From assembly GCA_919901745.1 (NCBI GenBank), contig CAKKPP010000003.1, positions 45,224 to 109,223 of the forward strand: 64,000 nucleotides of DNA, given 5' to 3'. Each line of letters starts with the position of its first letter. The stretch's first letter is position 1. This stretch comes from Chloroflexota bacterium. Its GTDB lineage: Bacteria > Chloroflexota > Limnocylindria > Limnocylindrales > CSP1-4. Below the pieces are notes generated by a model. The model ran no database searches, was not told the DNA's origin, and was given only the letters and a program-made list of their open reading frames with translations. A program made the translations under genes and the position numbers. Below are positions 52,195 to 60,858 of this stretch, one piece after another.

Positions 52195-52923
52195 ATGTTC
52201 GACGCGGGCCCGGTCACCGCCAGGCGAGCGTTCGTCGACCTGCACTGCCACACCAACGCATCGTTCGATTCGCTGTCGAATCCCGCCCGAGTTGCCCGGA
52301 TCGCCGCGGCCCGCGGACTGACCCATCTGGCGATCACCGATCATGACCGGATCGACGGTGCGCTCCGCGCCCGGGACGCGGCGCCGACGGGCCTCACGAT
52401 CCTGGTGGGCGAGGAGATCCGGACCCGAGAGGGTGACCTCATCGGCCTGTTCCTGGATGAGCCCGTTCCCCCAGGGCTGTCCGCGGCCGAGGCGATCCTC
52501 GCCGTCCGAGGCCAGGGTGGACTCGTCGGCATCCCGCACCCGTTCGATCGGTTCCGCGGGTCGCTGCTGCGCGATGAGACGATGATCGCCGTGGCGGCCG
52601 AGGCGGACTGGATCGAGGGACACAACGCGCGCCTCATCGGAAGCGGCAACGAGCGTGCGGCGGCCCTCGCCCGGGAGTTGGCTCGGCCGGCCGTCGCCGT
52701 GTCCGACGCGCACACCTTGATCGAGGTCGGGACTGCGTCCACCGCGCTCGACGGGGATCCGTCGACGCCCGCCGGCCTGCTCGCGGCGCTGGCCGGCCGG
52801 ATCGATCTCCAGCCGGGGCGAGGGTCGATCCTGCTGCGGGCTGTGACGCCCATGGCCAAGCTCATCCAGCTGGTTCGCGGCAACGGGCGTATCCGGCCCG
52901 TCGATCACCCTGTGGCCCGATGA
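52195..52923 (+). CDS. PHP-domain phosphoesterase
   Basis: The 242-aa metal-dependent phosphoesterase of the PHP family has motif I 'FVDLHCHTNASFDSLS', motif II 'LAITDHDRIDGAL', 'ILVGEEIRT' and 'GIPHPFDR', and a late 'VAVSDAHT'. These supply the His and Asp ligands for a trinuclear metal site. Relatives act on nucleotides or sugar phosphates. It starts 8 nt after mreB and may be co-transcribed. Confidence 0.85.
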   Translation: MFDAGPVTARRAFVDLHCHTNASFDSLSNPARVARIAAARGLTHLAITDHDRIDGALRARDAAPTGLTILVGEEIRTREGDLIGLFLDEPVPPGLSAAEAILAVRGQGGLVGIPHPFDRFRGSLLRDETMIAVAAEADWIEGHNARLIGSGNERAAALARELARPAVAVSDAHTLIEVGTASTALDGDPSTPAGLLAALAGRIDLQPGRGSILLRAVTPMAKLIQLVRGNGRIRPVDHPVAR

Positions 52924-52987
52924 CGAGCGACGGGCAGGACCATCGACGGATGGCCGGCTCCTCGCGCGACGGGTACCGTCACCGCAC

Positions 52988-54094
52988 ATGACCGCACTGG
53001 ACCCAACCCCCGATCCGTCGCCGGACGCCCTCGAGCCGACGATCAGCGCCGATCAGGTGTCGCTGTCGCGTCGCCTGCGTCAACCGCGGACCATCCTTTC
53101 GATCGTCCTCCCGATCGGGCTCCTCGCTCTGTTCGTCCGAAGCCTGCCCGGGTTCCAGCTGGATGCCCTCCCCGGCAAGATCCTGAGTGCCCAGCCGGCG
53201 CTGCTCCTGGCGGCCTTTGTCGTGTTCTACCTCGGGTTCCCGCTGCGCGGCCTGCGCTGGGCGACGCTTGTCCGGCGCACCGGGTTCCCGCTGCGGACCA
53301 GGGACGCGACCGAGATCATCTTCATCAGCTGGCTCGTCAACTGCCTCGTTCCCGCAAAGCTCGGCGACATCTATCGCGCGTACCTGCTCAAGATCAACAC
53401 CACGGTGTCGCTGTCTCGCACGTTTGGGACGGTGTTCATCGAGCGCGTCCTGGACCTCTTCGCCATCGCCGTCCTGGGCATGGCAGCCGGCCTGATCAGC
53501 TTCCGTTCAGGGCTTCCGACCGAGGTCCAGATCGTGCTCGGGATCGGGATCGTGGTCGTCGTGCTCCTGGCCGTCGGACTGGTCACGCTGCGCAATGCCG
53601 GGCGACGGATCCTCATTGCCCTGCCCATCCCGCACACGATCGTGGACTTCTACGATCGTTTCGAGGAGGGTGTCTTTGCCGCCGTCGATCTCCGGGCGCT
53701 GCCCAGGCTGGTCGTTCTGACCGGCCTCATCTGGGGCATCGAGGCCGCGCGGCTCTACCTCGTTGTCGCGGCGTTCGGTTTTCCCGACGTCCACCTGGGG
53801 ATCAGCGGGGCGTTCTTCGTCGCCCTTGCGGGCGCGCTCCTGACGGCGGTTCCGCTGACTCCCGCCGGGATCGGCGTTGTCGAGGCCGGTGTCGTGGGTC
53901 TGCTGACCCTGCTCTACGGAGTACCTCAGACCGAAGCGCTGGCCATCGTCCTGGTCGATCGTTCCATCAGCGTTCTTTCGATCATCGCCATCGGCTCGGT
54001 CGCGTACGCGGTGTCTCCGCGGCGACGTGGGGCCGGCCTGCCCGACGCGAACGGCGCATCACCTGGCGCCGCCCCGGGCCCGGTTCCGGGCTGA
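52988..54094 (+). CDS. UPF0104 / lysylphosphatidylglycerol synthase TM-like flippase protein
   Basis: The 368-aa membrane protein (about eight helices) has the AglD/UPF0104 family pattern: 'RQPRTILSIVLPIGLLAL', 'YLGFPLRGLRWATLVRRTG', 'LVNCLVPAKLGDIYRAYLLK', 'TFGTVFIERVLDLFAIAVLGMAAG' and 'LTPAGIGVVEAGVVGLL'. Members act as flippase-like parts of MprF or with glycosyltransferases; no synthetase domain is attached here. The C-terminal tail is Gly/Pro-rich. Confidence 0.85.
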   Translation: MTALDPTPDPSPDALEPTISADQVSLSRRLRQPRTILSIVLPIGLLALFVRSLPGFQLDALPGKILSAQPALLLAAFVVFYLGFPLRGLRWATLVRRTGFPLRTRDATEIIFISWLVNCLVPAKLGDIYRAYLLKINTTVSLSRTFGTVFIERVLDLFAIAVLGMAAGLISFRSGLPTEVQIVLGIGIVVVVLLAVGLVTLRNAGRRILIALPIPHTIVDFYDRFEEGVFAAVDLRALPRLVVLTGLIWGIEAARLYLVVAAFGFPDVHLGISGAFFVALAGALLTAVPLTPAGIGVVEAGVVGLLTLLYGVPQTEALAIVLVDRSISVLSIIAIGSVAYAVSPRRRGAGLPDANGASPGAAPGPVPG

Positions 54095-54177
54095 CACACG
54101 GACGACCCTGCCCAGCGGTAGATGGCTCGAGACGAGGCGCTGGGGTTGCCGTGGGCGTCGGGCCCGATGCCCGAGCG

Positions 54178-54358
54178 CGGGGGTACTAGGACCCCCGGCC
54201 GATCCAGGGGGTGCGGTGCCGGACCGCACCGCCGCACACCGCACTCCTCCGACCCCCGCTGCCGCGGCCACGCTCCGGCACCCGGTACCAACGGGTGATG
54301 TGGAAGCGGGGCAGGCAGGCCCGATAGTGCCGGTGTCGCGAACTTTCGCGGCACACCG
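54178..54358 (+). promoter_or_regulatory. structured leader with three hairpins before the HTH gene
   Basis: Three perfect or near-perfect stems lie in the 284-nt gap: cgggggt-actagg-acccccg (54178-54197), ggtgcggt-gccgg-accgcacc (54210-54230) and cggtgtcgcg-aacttt-cgcg-gc-acaccg (54331-54358). The last ends 20 nt before ATG 54379. They may form a terminator for the upstream gene followed by a regulatory leader, or operators. No known riboswitch was recognised. Confidence 0.5.
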
Positions 54359-54378
54359 ACGAAGCGGCGCGGAGACCC

Positions 54379-54930
54379 ATGACCAGCCAAAGCGGACGAG
54401 CCTTCAACGAGTGGCTGCGGGCCCAGCTCAAGGCCAAGAAGATGTCACAACGTCAGCTTGCCCTGCAATCGGGCGTGGACCATTCCACGATTTCGCGGCT
54501 GATTCGCGGCGATCGAATGCCGTCGCTGGGTACCGCCACCAAGCTGGCTCGCGGCCTGCGCGAGCTCCGGGACGATAGCGAGATCCCGGCCTACCTCGGC
54601 CAGGTGTCGTCGGGGTCGTCCAACCCCACGGCGCGTGTCGAGTACGCACTTCGGGCCGACGACCTCCTCTCGGACGCGCAGGTCCGCCAGATCATGGAGT
54701 ACTACCTCGCGGTACGGATGCGCCACTTCGGTCGCGCGTATGTCCCGCCGCAGGATGGATCGCTCCGGTCGAACGAACCGACGCGGCGCACCGAGCCCGT
54801 ACCTGAGCGCACGATCCAGCGCACCGCTACAAACGTGGCGCCCGGAGTGGGCGTCGGCGCCGGCGGAGGGCGTGGCGTGCCCGCCCGACCGGTCGGACGC
54901 CCAACCGGACGCACGCCGGGTCGGTACTAG
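54379..54930 (+). CDS. XRE-family HTH regulator with disordered tail
   Basis: The 183-aa protein has an N-terminal Cro/C1-type HTH (about 9-65): 'FNEWLRAQLKAKKMSQRQLALQSGVDHSTISRLIRGDRMPSLGTATKLARGL'. A middle region (about 75-120) has 'SDAQVRQIMEYYLAVRMRHFGRAY', and a Gly/Arg/Pro/Thr-rich tail ends it. There is no ligand domain that I know. It could be an autoregulated repressor, given the hairpins in its leader. It is isolated, with a strong terminator after it. Confidence 0.8.
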   Translation: MTSQSGRAFNEWLRAQLKAKKMSQRQLALQSGVDHSTISRLIRGDRMPSLGTATKLARGLRELRDDSEIPAYLGQVSSGSSNPTARVEYALRADDLLSDAQVRQIMEYYLAVRMRHFGRAYVPPQDGSLRSNEPTRRTEPVPERTIQRTATNVAPGVGVGAGGGRGVPARPVGRPTGRTPGRY

Positions 54931-55006
54931 GAACCCAACCGCAAGAACGCGGCTTCAGCGACTACAACATGGCCCGGATCGCCCTCCACGTCCGGGTCTC
55001 GGGGAC

Positions 55007-55044
55007 AGCGAACGCCGGCCTCTGGGGGGCCGGCGTTCGCTCTT
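55007..55044. terminator. 14-bp stem terminator between convergent genes
   Basis: agcgaacgccggcc-tctgggg-ggccggcgttcgct is followed by cttt on the plus strand and preceded by an A/G-rich run (aaagag on the minus strand). It ends 2 nt from the stop of the converging GT39-like gene and can serve both sides. Confidence 0.85.
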
Positions 55045-55046
55045 TG

Positions 55047-56822
55047 TCAGGGAGCGGCTGCGTCCGACGAGTTCTCGATCGATAGATAGACGGAGATCAC
55101 CGTCCGCGGGGAGGCCTCGAAGCGATCGGCGAGATACAGCGATGCCGCATCGCGCTGGCCTCGCAGATACTCGTCCTCTGCCGGACCCCCGCAGCGCGCC
55201 AGGAGCACCGCCTCGAACAGGCGATCACACACGATGACCAACGCGTCAGTTCGCGGGTCGGCGTCTGGACTGCCCAGCGCGTCTGGCCCGGTGGCGCTGC
55301 GAACGGGATGACCGGCCCGCACCAGGGGAAACGCGTACGCTCCCGTGCCCTTGAAGCGCGGCAGACCGCTCAGGACGATGGGGCGGCCGCCTGCGGATGC
55401 GACCACTCTCGTCGCTGCACTGCTTGCGCCTGGCCAGCCAAGGTCCGCCGAAACGGTCGGTGACCAGCGGCCGATGTCGACCAGCAACAGGGCCCCCAGG
55501 GCGATGGTCACGAGCACCGCTCCGGCTGCATCGCGGCCGGGGCGCTGGCCGCGACCGCGGGCCACCGCGGCCAGGCCCAGGCCGCCCAGGGTGAACACCA
55601 TCGGGTCCACGAAGGCGTGGTAGTGATCGTTCGGGAGTCCCGGGATCACCGACGTGAGGCCCTGTGCCGCGACGGTCAGGAATGCCGCACTCCACGCCAC
55701 GCTGAGCGCGAACCAGCGGACCGCGTGGCGCTCCGCCGGGTCGCTTGATCGCCAGCGCCAGGCCACAGTGGCGATGATTCCCATGCTCGCAAGAAGGCCC
55801 GGAATCGCCGCGTCGGTGATGAGTCCAACCAGCGGCCAGCTGACGATCCGAAGGAACACGATCAGGAGGCGGCTGACCGGGTCGAGCGACTCCGCCGCCC
55901 GAGGTTCGGACAGGTACGCCAGGGCCGCGCGCGTCTCCGCGAAGTTGGTGGTCAACTCGTTCACGATGAGCGGCACGTACAGCGCCACGATCAGGCCGAC
56001 CGCGGCGAGCCCGGCGAGCGCGGCCCGTCTCCGATCGAAGGTCGCCCCAGGGCTGCCCCGCCGCCACCCCCAGATGAACAGGCCGACGACCGGCACCACC
56101 AGCCCGACCCCCAGAACGTGCAGCTGCATGGTCAGTCCGACCCCGAGTCCTGACACGATCCACCAGCGCGTGCGACGACTCGTGTGGGCGCGCCATGCCC
56201 CGGCAAGGGCGATCGCCGCGGTCAGTGCGATCGCGTTCGGGTTCCACAGGAAGGTGGACGCCTCGATGGCGCTCGGGGATACCGCGATGAGCAGCCCCGC
56301 GATCGCACCGGCGAGGCGGCCTCCGATCGACCGAGCCAGCCACCACACGACGCCGACGGCCGCGGTTCCAGCGGCCGCGAGACCACTGACGACGATCGTC
56401 GGATCGGCCCTCGACACGAACGCCAGCGGCGCCAGCAGGTAGTAGTAAACCGCCCCGTGATGGATGTCACCGATCGACGTCGGCGGTCCGAGCAGCGGAA
56501 TCCGGCCATCGAAGACGAGGGCGTGGAGAACCAGCATGTCGTGACCCTGATCTGCGTCCCACGCCCCGCGACCAGCCAGAAACGCGAAGCGCAGGACGGC
56601 GGCCACGAGGAGCAGGCCCAGCAACACCACACGATCGGGCGGCCCGGCCTCGAGCCACTCGCCCAATGGCGTCCCCGGTCGGACGGAGCGGTCGAGATGG
56701 CTGTCGTCGAGATGGCTGTCATTGCCGACGCGACGGTCGGTCGCACCGGCGGATCCCAGGCGGTGCGGCGCCACGACATGTGCGTCGGGCCGGTCGCGGG
56801 GCGGGTGTCCTGGCGTGGTCAC
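55047..56822 (-). CDS. GT39-like membrane glycosyltransferase
   Basis: The 591-aa protein has about 11-12 membrane helices. After a polar N-terminus (about 1-60) comes 'LRFAFLAGRGAWDADQGHDMLVLHALVFDGRIPLLGPP', the Asp-containing first loop of ArnT/PMT-like GT39 (Asp-Ala-Asp), then 'SIGDIHHGAVYYYLLAPLAF' and 'LWNPNAIALTAAIALAGAW'. The C-terminal 130 residues are a soluble domain outside the membrane. It probably moves a sugar from a polyprenyl-phosphate donor to an unknown acceptor. Its ATG overlaps the nfo stop. Confidence 0.75.
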   Translation of the reverse strand: MTTPGHPPRDRPDAHVVAPHRLGSAGATDRRVGNDSHLDDSHLDRSVRPGTPLGEWLEAGPPDRVVLLGLLLVAAVLRFAFLAGRGAWDADQGHDMLVLHALVFDGRIPLLGPPTSIGDIHHGAVYYYLLAPLAFVSRADPTIVVSGLAAAGTAAVGVVWWLARSIGGRLAGAIAGLLIAVSPSAIEASTFLWNPNAIALTAAIALAGAWRAHTSRRTRWWIVSGLGVGLTMQLHVLGVGLVVPVVGLFIWGWRRGSPGATFDRRRAALAGLAAVGLIVALYVPLIVNELTTNFAETRAALAYLSEPRAAESLDPVSRLLIVFLRIVSWPLVGLITDAAIPGLLASMGIIATVAWRWRSSDPAERHAVRWFALSVAWSAAFLTVAAQGLTSVIPGLPNDHYHAFVDPMVFTLGGLGLAAVARGRGQRPGRDAAGAVLVTIALGALLLVDIGRWSPTVSADLGWPGASSAATRVVASAGGRPIVLSGLPRFKGTGAYAFPLVRAGHPVRSATGPDALGSPDADPRTDALVIVCDRLFEAVLLARCGGPAEDEYLRGQRDAASLYLADRFEASPRTVISVYLSIENSSDAAAP

Positions 56823-57772
56823 GCGGGCGTCGCCGTGCGCCTCGAACGGCTTCCGGCCACGGGCAAGGCCCCGGGTGGCAGATCGTGAAGCGGGCGACCG
56901 GCCAGGAGGTCACGGGCACGGCCGACGTTGATCGCGTCGTAGCCCTCGTCCATCCCGGGCGTCTCGAGCAGGAACACGACGTGGCCGAGGCGACGATGTC
57001 GCACCAGGTGCCCAAGACCGACGGGCCCGATCTGGCCGGCCCCGAGGTGTTCATGGCGATCCAGGCGAGATCCGAGCGCCGCCTTCGAATCGTTGAGATG
57101 AATGAGGCGAAGCCGAGACAGGCCGATGCTCTTGTCGAACTCCTCGACGACGCGCTCGACCTCGTCCGGATCGGAGATCGGCCGGCCGGCTCCCCAGAGG
57201 TGCGACGTGTCGAGGCAGAAACCGATGCGGTCCGCGGCAACGCCGCGCGCCGCGAGCGCATCGGCGATCCGCGCCAGCTCGTCGATGGTCGAGCCGACCG
57301 CCCAGCCGGACCCGGCCGCGTTCTCGAGGACGAGGGTGGCCGCGCCGGCTCCGGCGTCGACCGCGGCGAGAACACGGGCTGCTCCCTCCGCGATTCGGCG
57401 GATGCCATCCTCGATCGACGTGTCCCGGTGCGATCCGGTGTGCACGTTCACGAAGGCCGCTCCGAACGACGGCGCGACGCGCAGTTCGCTCTCGAGCAAC
57501 GCAACGGATCGCTCGAAGAGATCGTCCGCCGGCCCGGCCAGATTGACGAGGTATGAGGCGTGAATGGCAACGGGGCCGATGTCGCGCTCCCTGAGCCGGG
57601 TTCGAAATGCCGCCTGCTCGGCGGGTGGCCCGGATCGTCGTCGCCAGGCCGTCGGATTGTCGGCAAAGATCTGGAGCGCATCCGCCCCGATCTCGTGCGC
57701 TCGGTCGACCGCCCGGACCATCCCGGCTGCGAGGGGCAGGTGGGCGCCGACACGGGGGCGATGGGGATCCAT
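56819..57772 (-). CDS. nfo: endonuclease IV
   Basis: This AP endonuclease cuts 5' of abasic sites in base excision repair. I start it at ATG 57772 (MDPHRPRVGAHLPLAAG), since the track start adds 39 residues of repeat-encoded Gly/Leu/Arg. The 317-aa TIM barrel has the metal ligands in 'ALQIFADNP', 'IHASYLVNLAG', 'FVNVHTGSH', 'VLENAAGSG', 'CLDTSHLWGAG' and 'IHLNDSKAALGSRLDRHEHLGAGQIG'. A TACGAT -10-like hexamer lies 6 nt before the ATG. A (gccgag)3 run lies at 57784-57805. Confidence 0.93.
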   Translation of the reverse strand: MDPHRPRVGAHLPLAAGMVRAVDRAHEIGADALQIFADNPTAWRRRSGPPAEQAAFRTRLRERDIGPVAIHASYLVNLAGPADDLFERSVALLESELRVAPSFGAAFVNVHTGSHRDTSIEDGIRRIAEGAARVLAAVDAGAGAATLVLENAAGSGWAVGSTIDELARIADALAARGVAADRIGFCLDTSHLWGAGRPISDPDEVERVVEEFDKSIGLSRLRLIHLNDSKAALGSRLDRHEHLGAGQIGPVGLGHLVRHRRLGHVVFLLETPGMDEGYDAINVGRARDLLAGRPLHDLPPGALPVAGSRSRRTATPA

Positions 57773-57923
57773 CGGCGCATCGTAGCCGAGGCCGAGGCCG
57801 AGGCCGGGCCGACGTCGAATCCGGTGCGAGGTTGTCGCCTGCACGTGCGCCACGGAAGGCCGAGCATGGCCGCCCATGGCACCCACCAATCGAGGCCCGC
57901 CTCATGACCCGCGACGGCGGCAT

Positions 57924-58514
57924 CTACCGGCTCACGGACCCCCCGCCGCCTTTGGTGTAGTCGCCGGCGATCACCGGCTCGATCATCCCGTAGTCGCCGT
58001 CGCGGCGGCGATACAGCACGGCGACCTGTTCCGTCTCGGCGTTGACGAAGACAAAGAACGCATGGCCGAGCTCCTCCATCCGGACCACGGCGTCCTCGTC
58101 GAACATCGGCTCGATCGCGAAGCGCTTCATCTTGACGATGCGCCGTTCCCTGCCTGCGTCGGCCGTCCCGTCGGCGATCCGCCGCAGGATCTGCTTCTCC
58201 TCCTCGGCCCTCGCCCGAACGCGCGGCCGCGCCTTGACGTCGGCTGCCTGGCGCTCGAGTTTGTCGAGAACCTCGTCGACCCCGGCCTCATGGGTCGATG
58301 CGGTCGCGTGGCCGCGGATCGGCCGGCCGTCGATCACGATGCTGATCTCGACGATGTGCGATTCGGCGATGCTCCGCCGGCGCTCGACCGACAACTCGAC
58401 AAGGACGTCCGTTCGATCGTCGAGCATCCGCTCCATGCGTCGGACCTTCCGCTCGGCGTAGCCCCGAACCGCGTCCGGGACCTCGTAGTTCTTGCCCTTG
58501 ACGATCGTCCGCAC
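57924..58514 (-). CDS. hpf: ribosome hibernation promoting factor, long form
   Basis: HPF inactivates 70S ribosomes, and the long form dimerises them to 100S particles in stationary phase. The 196-aa protein has the N-terminal S30AE domain ('KNYEVPDAVRGYAERKVRRMERML') and the C-terminal dimerisation domain ('IVKMKRFAIEPMFDEDAVVRMEELGHAFFVFVNAETEQVAVLYRRRDGDYGMIEPV'). The start is GTG 58514, 5 nt after GGAGGTG. Start codon and Shine-Dalgarno lie in a GGTGCACC/GCACCGGTGC palindrome, which could dampen translation. A TAGACT -10-like hexamer is at 58618-58623. Confidence 0.95.
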   Translation of the reverse strand: MRTIVKGKNYEVPDAVRGYAERKVRRMERMLDDRTDVLVELSVERRRSIAESHIVEISIVIDGRPIRGHATASTHEAGVDEVLDKLERQAADVKARPRVRARAEEEKQILRRIADGTADAGRERRIVKMKRFAIEPMFDEDAVVRMEELGHAFFVFVNAETEQVAVLYRRRDGDYGMIEPVIAGDYTKGGGGSVSR

Positions 58515-58577
58515 CGGTGCACCTCCATGGTTGGCTGCGGCGGCGGGGTCCGGCGACGTCCCCGGTTGGGCCGTTCG

Positions 58578-58607
58578 CTCGAGCGTGCCGGCCTCGAGAG
58601 TGCCGGC
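58578..58607. repeat. 15-bp tandem repeat upstream of hpf
   Basis: ctcgagcgtgccggc (58578-58592) is followed directly by ctcgagagtgccggc (58593-58607), with one mismatch. It lies in the predicted hpf leader. Confidence 0.8.
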
Positions 58608-58671
58608 CCACGACCCGAGTCTACATCGAGCTCCGTCACCGCCCGACGTTGTGGCCCGCCGTCACCGCCCG

Positions 58672-59376
58672 TCAGCGCTCCCGGGCCACCGTGATGGCCG
58701 AGACGCCCAGGGCGCCCGCATCGAGCAACGCGGCGGCGCACCCGGCCAGGGTGGCGCCGGTCGTCACGACATCGTCGACAAGAATGATCCAGGCACGCCT
58801 CAACGTGGCCGCCGCCAGACCGGCCGCGGTCGGATCGGCGGCAAATGCGTCACCAAGATTCCCGAACCGAGCAGTTCGGTCGAGATCGAACTGGGCCACC
58901 GTCGCTCGCGTGCGCACGACCAGGTCGGCTGCCGGCAGGTTGAGCTGGCGCGCGGCTACGGCCGCGATCAGACGCGCCTGATCGTACCCACGGGCTCGCA
59001 CCCGCTCGGCGTCCGCCGGCACCGGCACGAGCACATCCCCGCCGACCCCTGCCGCCCGCCAGCGTCGTGCGACCGCCCCTCCGAACGGCTCTGCGAGACG
59101 CCGCTCGCCCCGGTACTTGAGCGCATGGATCGCGCGACGAACGGCCCCCGAGTACGGGGCGCACCATTCGAGCTGGAGGAGTGGTGCCGGGGCTGGTGAT
59201 GGCAGGCCGATCGGGACACCGGGCGGCCGCGACAGCCTGACGTCGAGGTCGGTCACGCACGAAGCACAGAGCGAGCGGCCCTCCAGCCCGCAGCCGGCGC
59301 AGCTCGCCGGCAGCGCCAGATCGAGCGCCGCCGACGAGAGCCGGGCGATCGTCGCCGTGAGTCGTCGCTCGCGCAT
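58672..59376 (-). CDS. comF: ComF-family phosphoribosyltransferase-like protein
   Basis: I start at ATG 59376 (MRERRLTATIARL); the track start at 59601 reads antisense across the next gene; 234 aa. It has a four-Cys zinc finger 'CAGCGLEGRSLCASC', 'ALKYRGERRLAEPFG', 'VPVPADAERVRARGYDQARLIA' and the PRTase loop 'ILVDDVVTTGAT'. ComF proteins are needed for natural DNA uptake in Bacillus and Haemophilus, and the partner genes comFA/comEC are not in the window. As in Bacillus, it lies next to hpf. Confidence 0.9.
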   Translation of the reverse strand: MRERRLTATIARLSSAALDLALPASCAGCGLEGRSLCASCVTDLDVRLSRPPGVPIGLPSPAPAPLLQLEWCAPYSGAVRRAIHALKYRGERRLAEPFGGAVARRWRAAGVGGDVLVPVPADAERVRARGYDQARLIAAVAARQLNLPAADLVVRTRATVAQFDLDRTARFGNLGDAFAADPTAAGLAAATLRRAWIILVDDVVTTGATLAGCAAALLDAGALGVSAITVARER

Positions 59377-59416
59377 GGGAACGAGGATCGTGGGGGACGC
59401 CGGCCGGCAACACATC

Positions 59417-59466
59417 CGCGCCTTATGCGCGCCGCCCCGAGCGCGCCTTATGCGCGCCGCCCCGAG
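59417..59466. repeat. 25-bp tandem duplication
   Basis: cgcgccttatgcgcgccgccccgag occurs twice in a row (59417-59441 and 59442-59466) in the gap between DUF192 and comF. Confidence 0.9.
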
Positions 59467-59489
59467 CGCGACCCCGGACACCGAGACAT

Positions 59490-59879
59490 TCAGCTCAGGA
59501 CGATCAGGTCTCCGACTTCCACCCGCGCCGCATCGATGGCACCCACCGGTAACTCCAACACGCCGCGCGCCCCCCGGATGAACGGTACCAACCCGCGCCA
59601 TGGCGGAACGTCGCGGTGGATCGACAACACCGGTCGCACCTCTCTCGGCTCGTCGCTCGAAGCGCCGGGCGCCCCGAGGAACACGACATCAATGGGAAAG
59701 CGCATGAACATCATGTGGATCCCGTTGCTGTCGGGCAGCCACAGGCCGGCCCCTGCGTCGAGTGCGGGCCGGCCCATCAAGCCGAGGAACTTTGCCCATA
59801 ACCCGCCGGCAACCTCGACCCGCGTGGCGACGATCAGGTCGCGGGTGAGATTGCGTGCGACCAGCATCGACTCGGCCAT
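59490..59879 (-). CDS. DUF192 family protein
   Basis: The 129-aa protein has the whole DUF192 domain: 'LWAKFLGLMGRPALDAGAGLWL', 'GIHMMFMRFPIDVVFL', 'VRPVLSIHRDVPPW', and 'GVLELPVGAIDAARVEVGDLIVL'. The function is unknown; members are often secreted or near secretion genes. No signal peptide is seen. It lies between comF and the Tad genes, all on the minus strand. Confidence 0.88.
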   Translation of the reverse strand: MAESMLVARNLTRDLIVATRVEVAGGLWAKFLGLMGRPALDAGAGLWLPDSNGIHMMFMRFPIDVVFLGAPGASSDEPREVRPVLSIHRDVPPWRGLVPFIRGARGVLELPVGAIDAARVEVGDLIVLS

Positions 59880-59930
59880 GGACCTGGGTCCGGCGGACCT
59901 CCTCCCAACCGGCGAGGCCGGTCGGGTCGG

Positions 59931-60854
59931 TCAGGTCGCCAGATTCTGAATGATCAGGATGATGGCGGGGCCGAGGATGACGATGAACAGCGACGGGAAG
60001 ATGCACCCGACCAGCGGGAACAGCATCTTGATCGGTGCTTTCGCCGCCATCTCCTCGGCGCGCTGCCGGCGTTCGATCCGGAGTTGCTCCGACTGGACCT
60101 GGAGCACCTTGGAGATCGACACACCCAGCTGTTCGGCCTGGATGATCGCGCCGATGAAGTTGGTGAGTGGGCCCACGTCCGTCCTGGCCACGATGTCGCG
60201 CAGGGCGTCGCGCCGGGCCTTGCCCACGCGCACCTCGGCAAGCGCCCGCCGGAACTCTTCGGTGAGTGGGCCCTTGAGCTTCTCGACGACCTTGCCCAGG
60301 GCGGCGTCGAAGCCAAGGCCGGCGCGCACGGAAATGGTCAGCAGGTCGAGTGCGTCGGGGATCTGGAGCAGGATCAGCTTCTTGCGCTTCTTGATCCGGC
60401 CTCCCAGCCAGAACTCCGGCGCGGTATAGCCGAACATCAGGCCGATCGGGATGAAGATGATCCCCGCGATCAGGTTGCCGCCGAAGATACCGAACAGGAC
60501 GAAGAAACCTCCGGCAAATCCCAACGCGGCAATCGCCTTGATGCCCAGCCAGTCGGCGACCCGGATCTCGCCGGGGTTCCCGGCCAGGGCCAGGCGCTTT
60601 TCCGTGCGGTCCGAGAACGATGTGCTCGTGACACGTGAGACCGTTCCGGAGAGGCGGGCCGCAAGTGGGCGCAGCGTCCGCTCGAGGAACGGCTGCTGGA
60701 GCTCGAGTTCCTCGAGGTTCTTGGCCTGCATGGTCCCCAGCTGGGTCAGGCGTGCCTGCACCGGGTCGATCGGGGCGTTGCCGGCAAGTCCGAGGAAGAT
60801 CAACAGGATGGCCACGGCGGCCGCTCCCGCGATGATGAACGGAAGGATCTCCAT
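59931..60854 (-). CDS. tadC: Tad pilus assembly protein TadC (T2SSF domain)
   Basis: This inner membrane platform protein of the Tad/Flp pilus, 307 aa, has N-terminal and C-terminal helices, two helices around 105-150, and the T2SSF domain 'LQIPDALDLLTISVRAGLGFDAALGKVVEKLKGPLTEEF' with 'QAEQLGVSISKVLQVQSEQLRIERRQRAEEMAAKAPIKMLFPL'. It starts 4 nt after tadB. Confidence 0.93.
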   Translation of the reverse strand: MEILPFIIAGAAAVAILLIFLGLAGNAPIDPVQARLTQLGTMQAKNLEELELQQPFLERTLRPLAARLSGTVSRVTSTSFSDRTEKRLALAGNPGEIRVADWLGIKAIAALGFAGGFFVLFGIFGGNLIAGIIFIPIGLMFGYTAPEFWLGGRIKKRKKLILLQIPDALDLLTISVRAGLGFDAALGKVVEKLKGPLTEEFRRALAEVRVGKARRDALRDIVARTDVGPLTNFIGAIIQAEQLGVSISKVLQVQSEQLRIERRQRAEEMAAKAPIKMLFPLVGCIFPSLFIVILGPAIILIIQNLAT

Positions 60855-60858
60855 CTCG

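Noticed and set aside
57784-57805. (gccgag) run upstream of nfo as a functional element
   Set aside because: Short, simple and GC-rich. It explains the odd Gly-Leu head of the track ORF but shows no further sign of function.
59401-59489. N-terminal extension of comF
   Set aside because: The extended frame reads the 25-bp tandem duplication and antisense of DUF192; the zinc-finger protein starts well at 59376.
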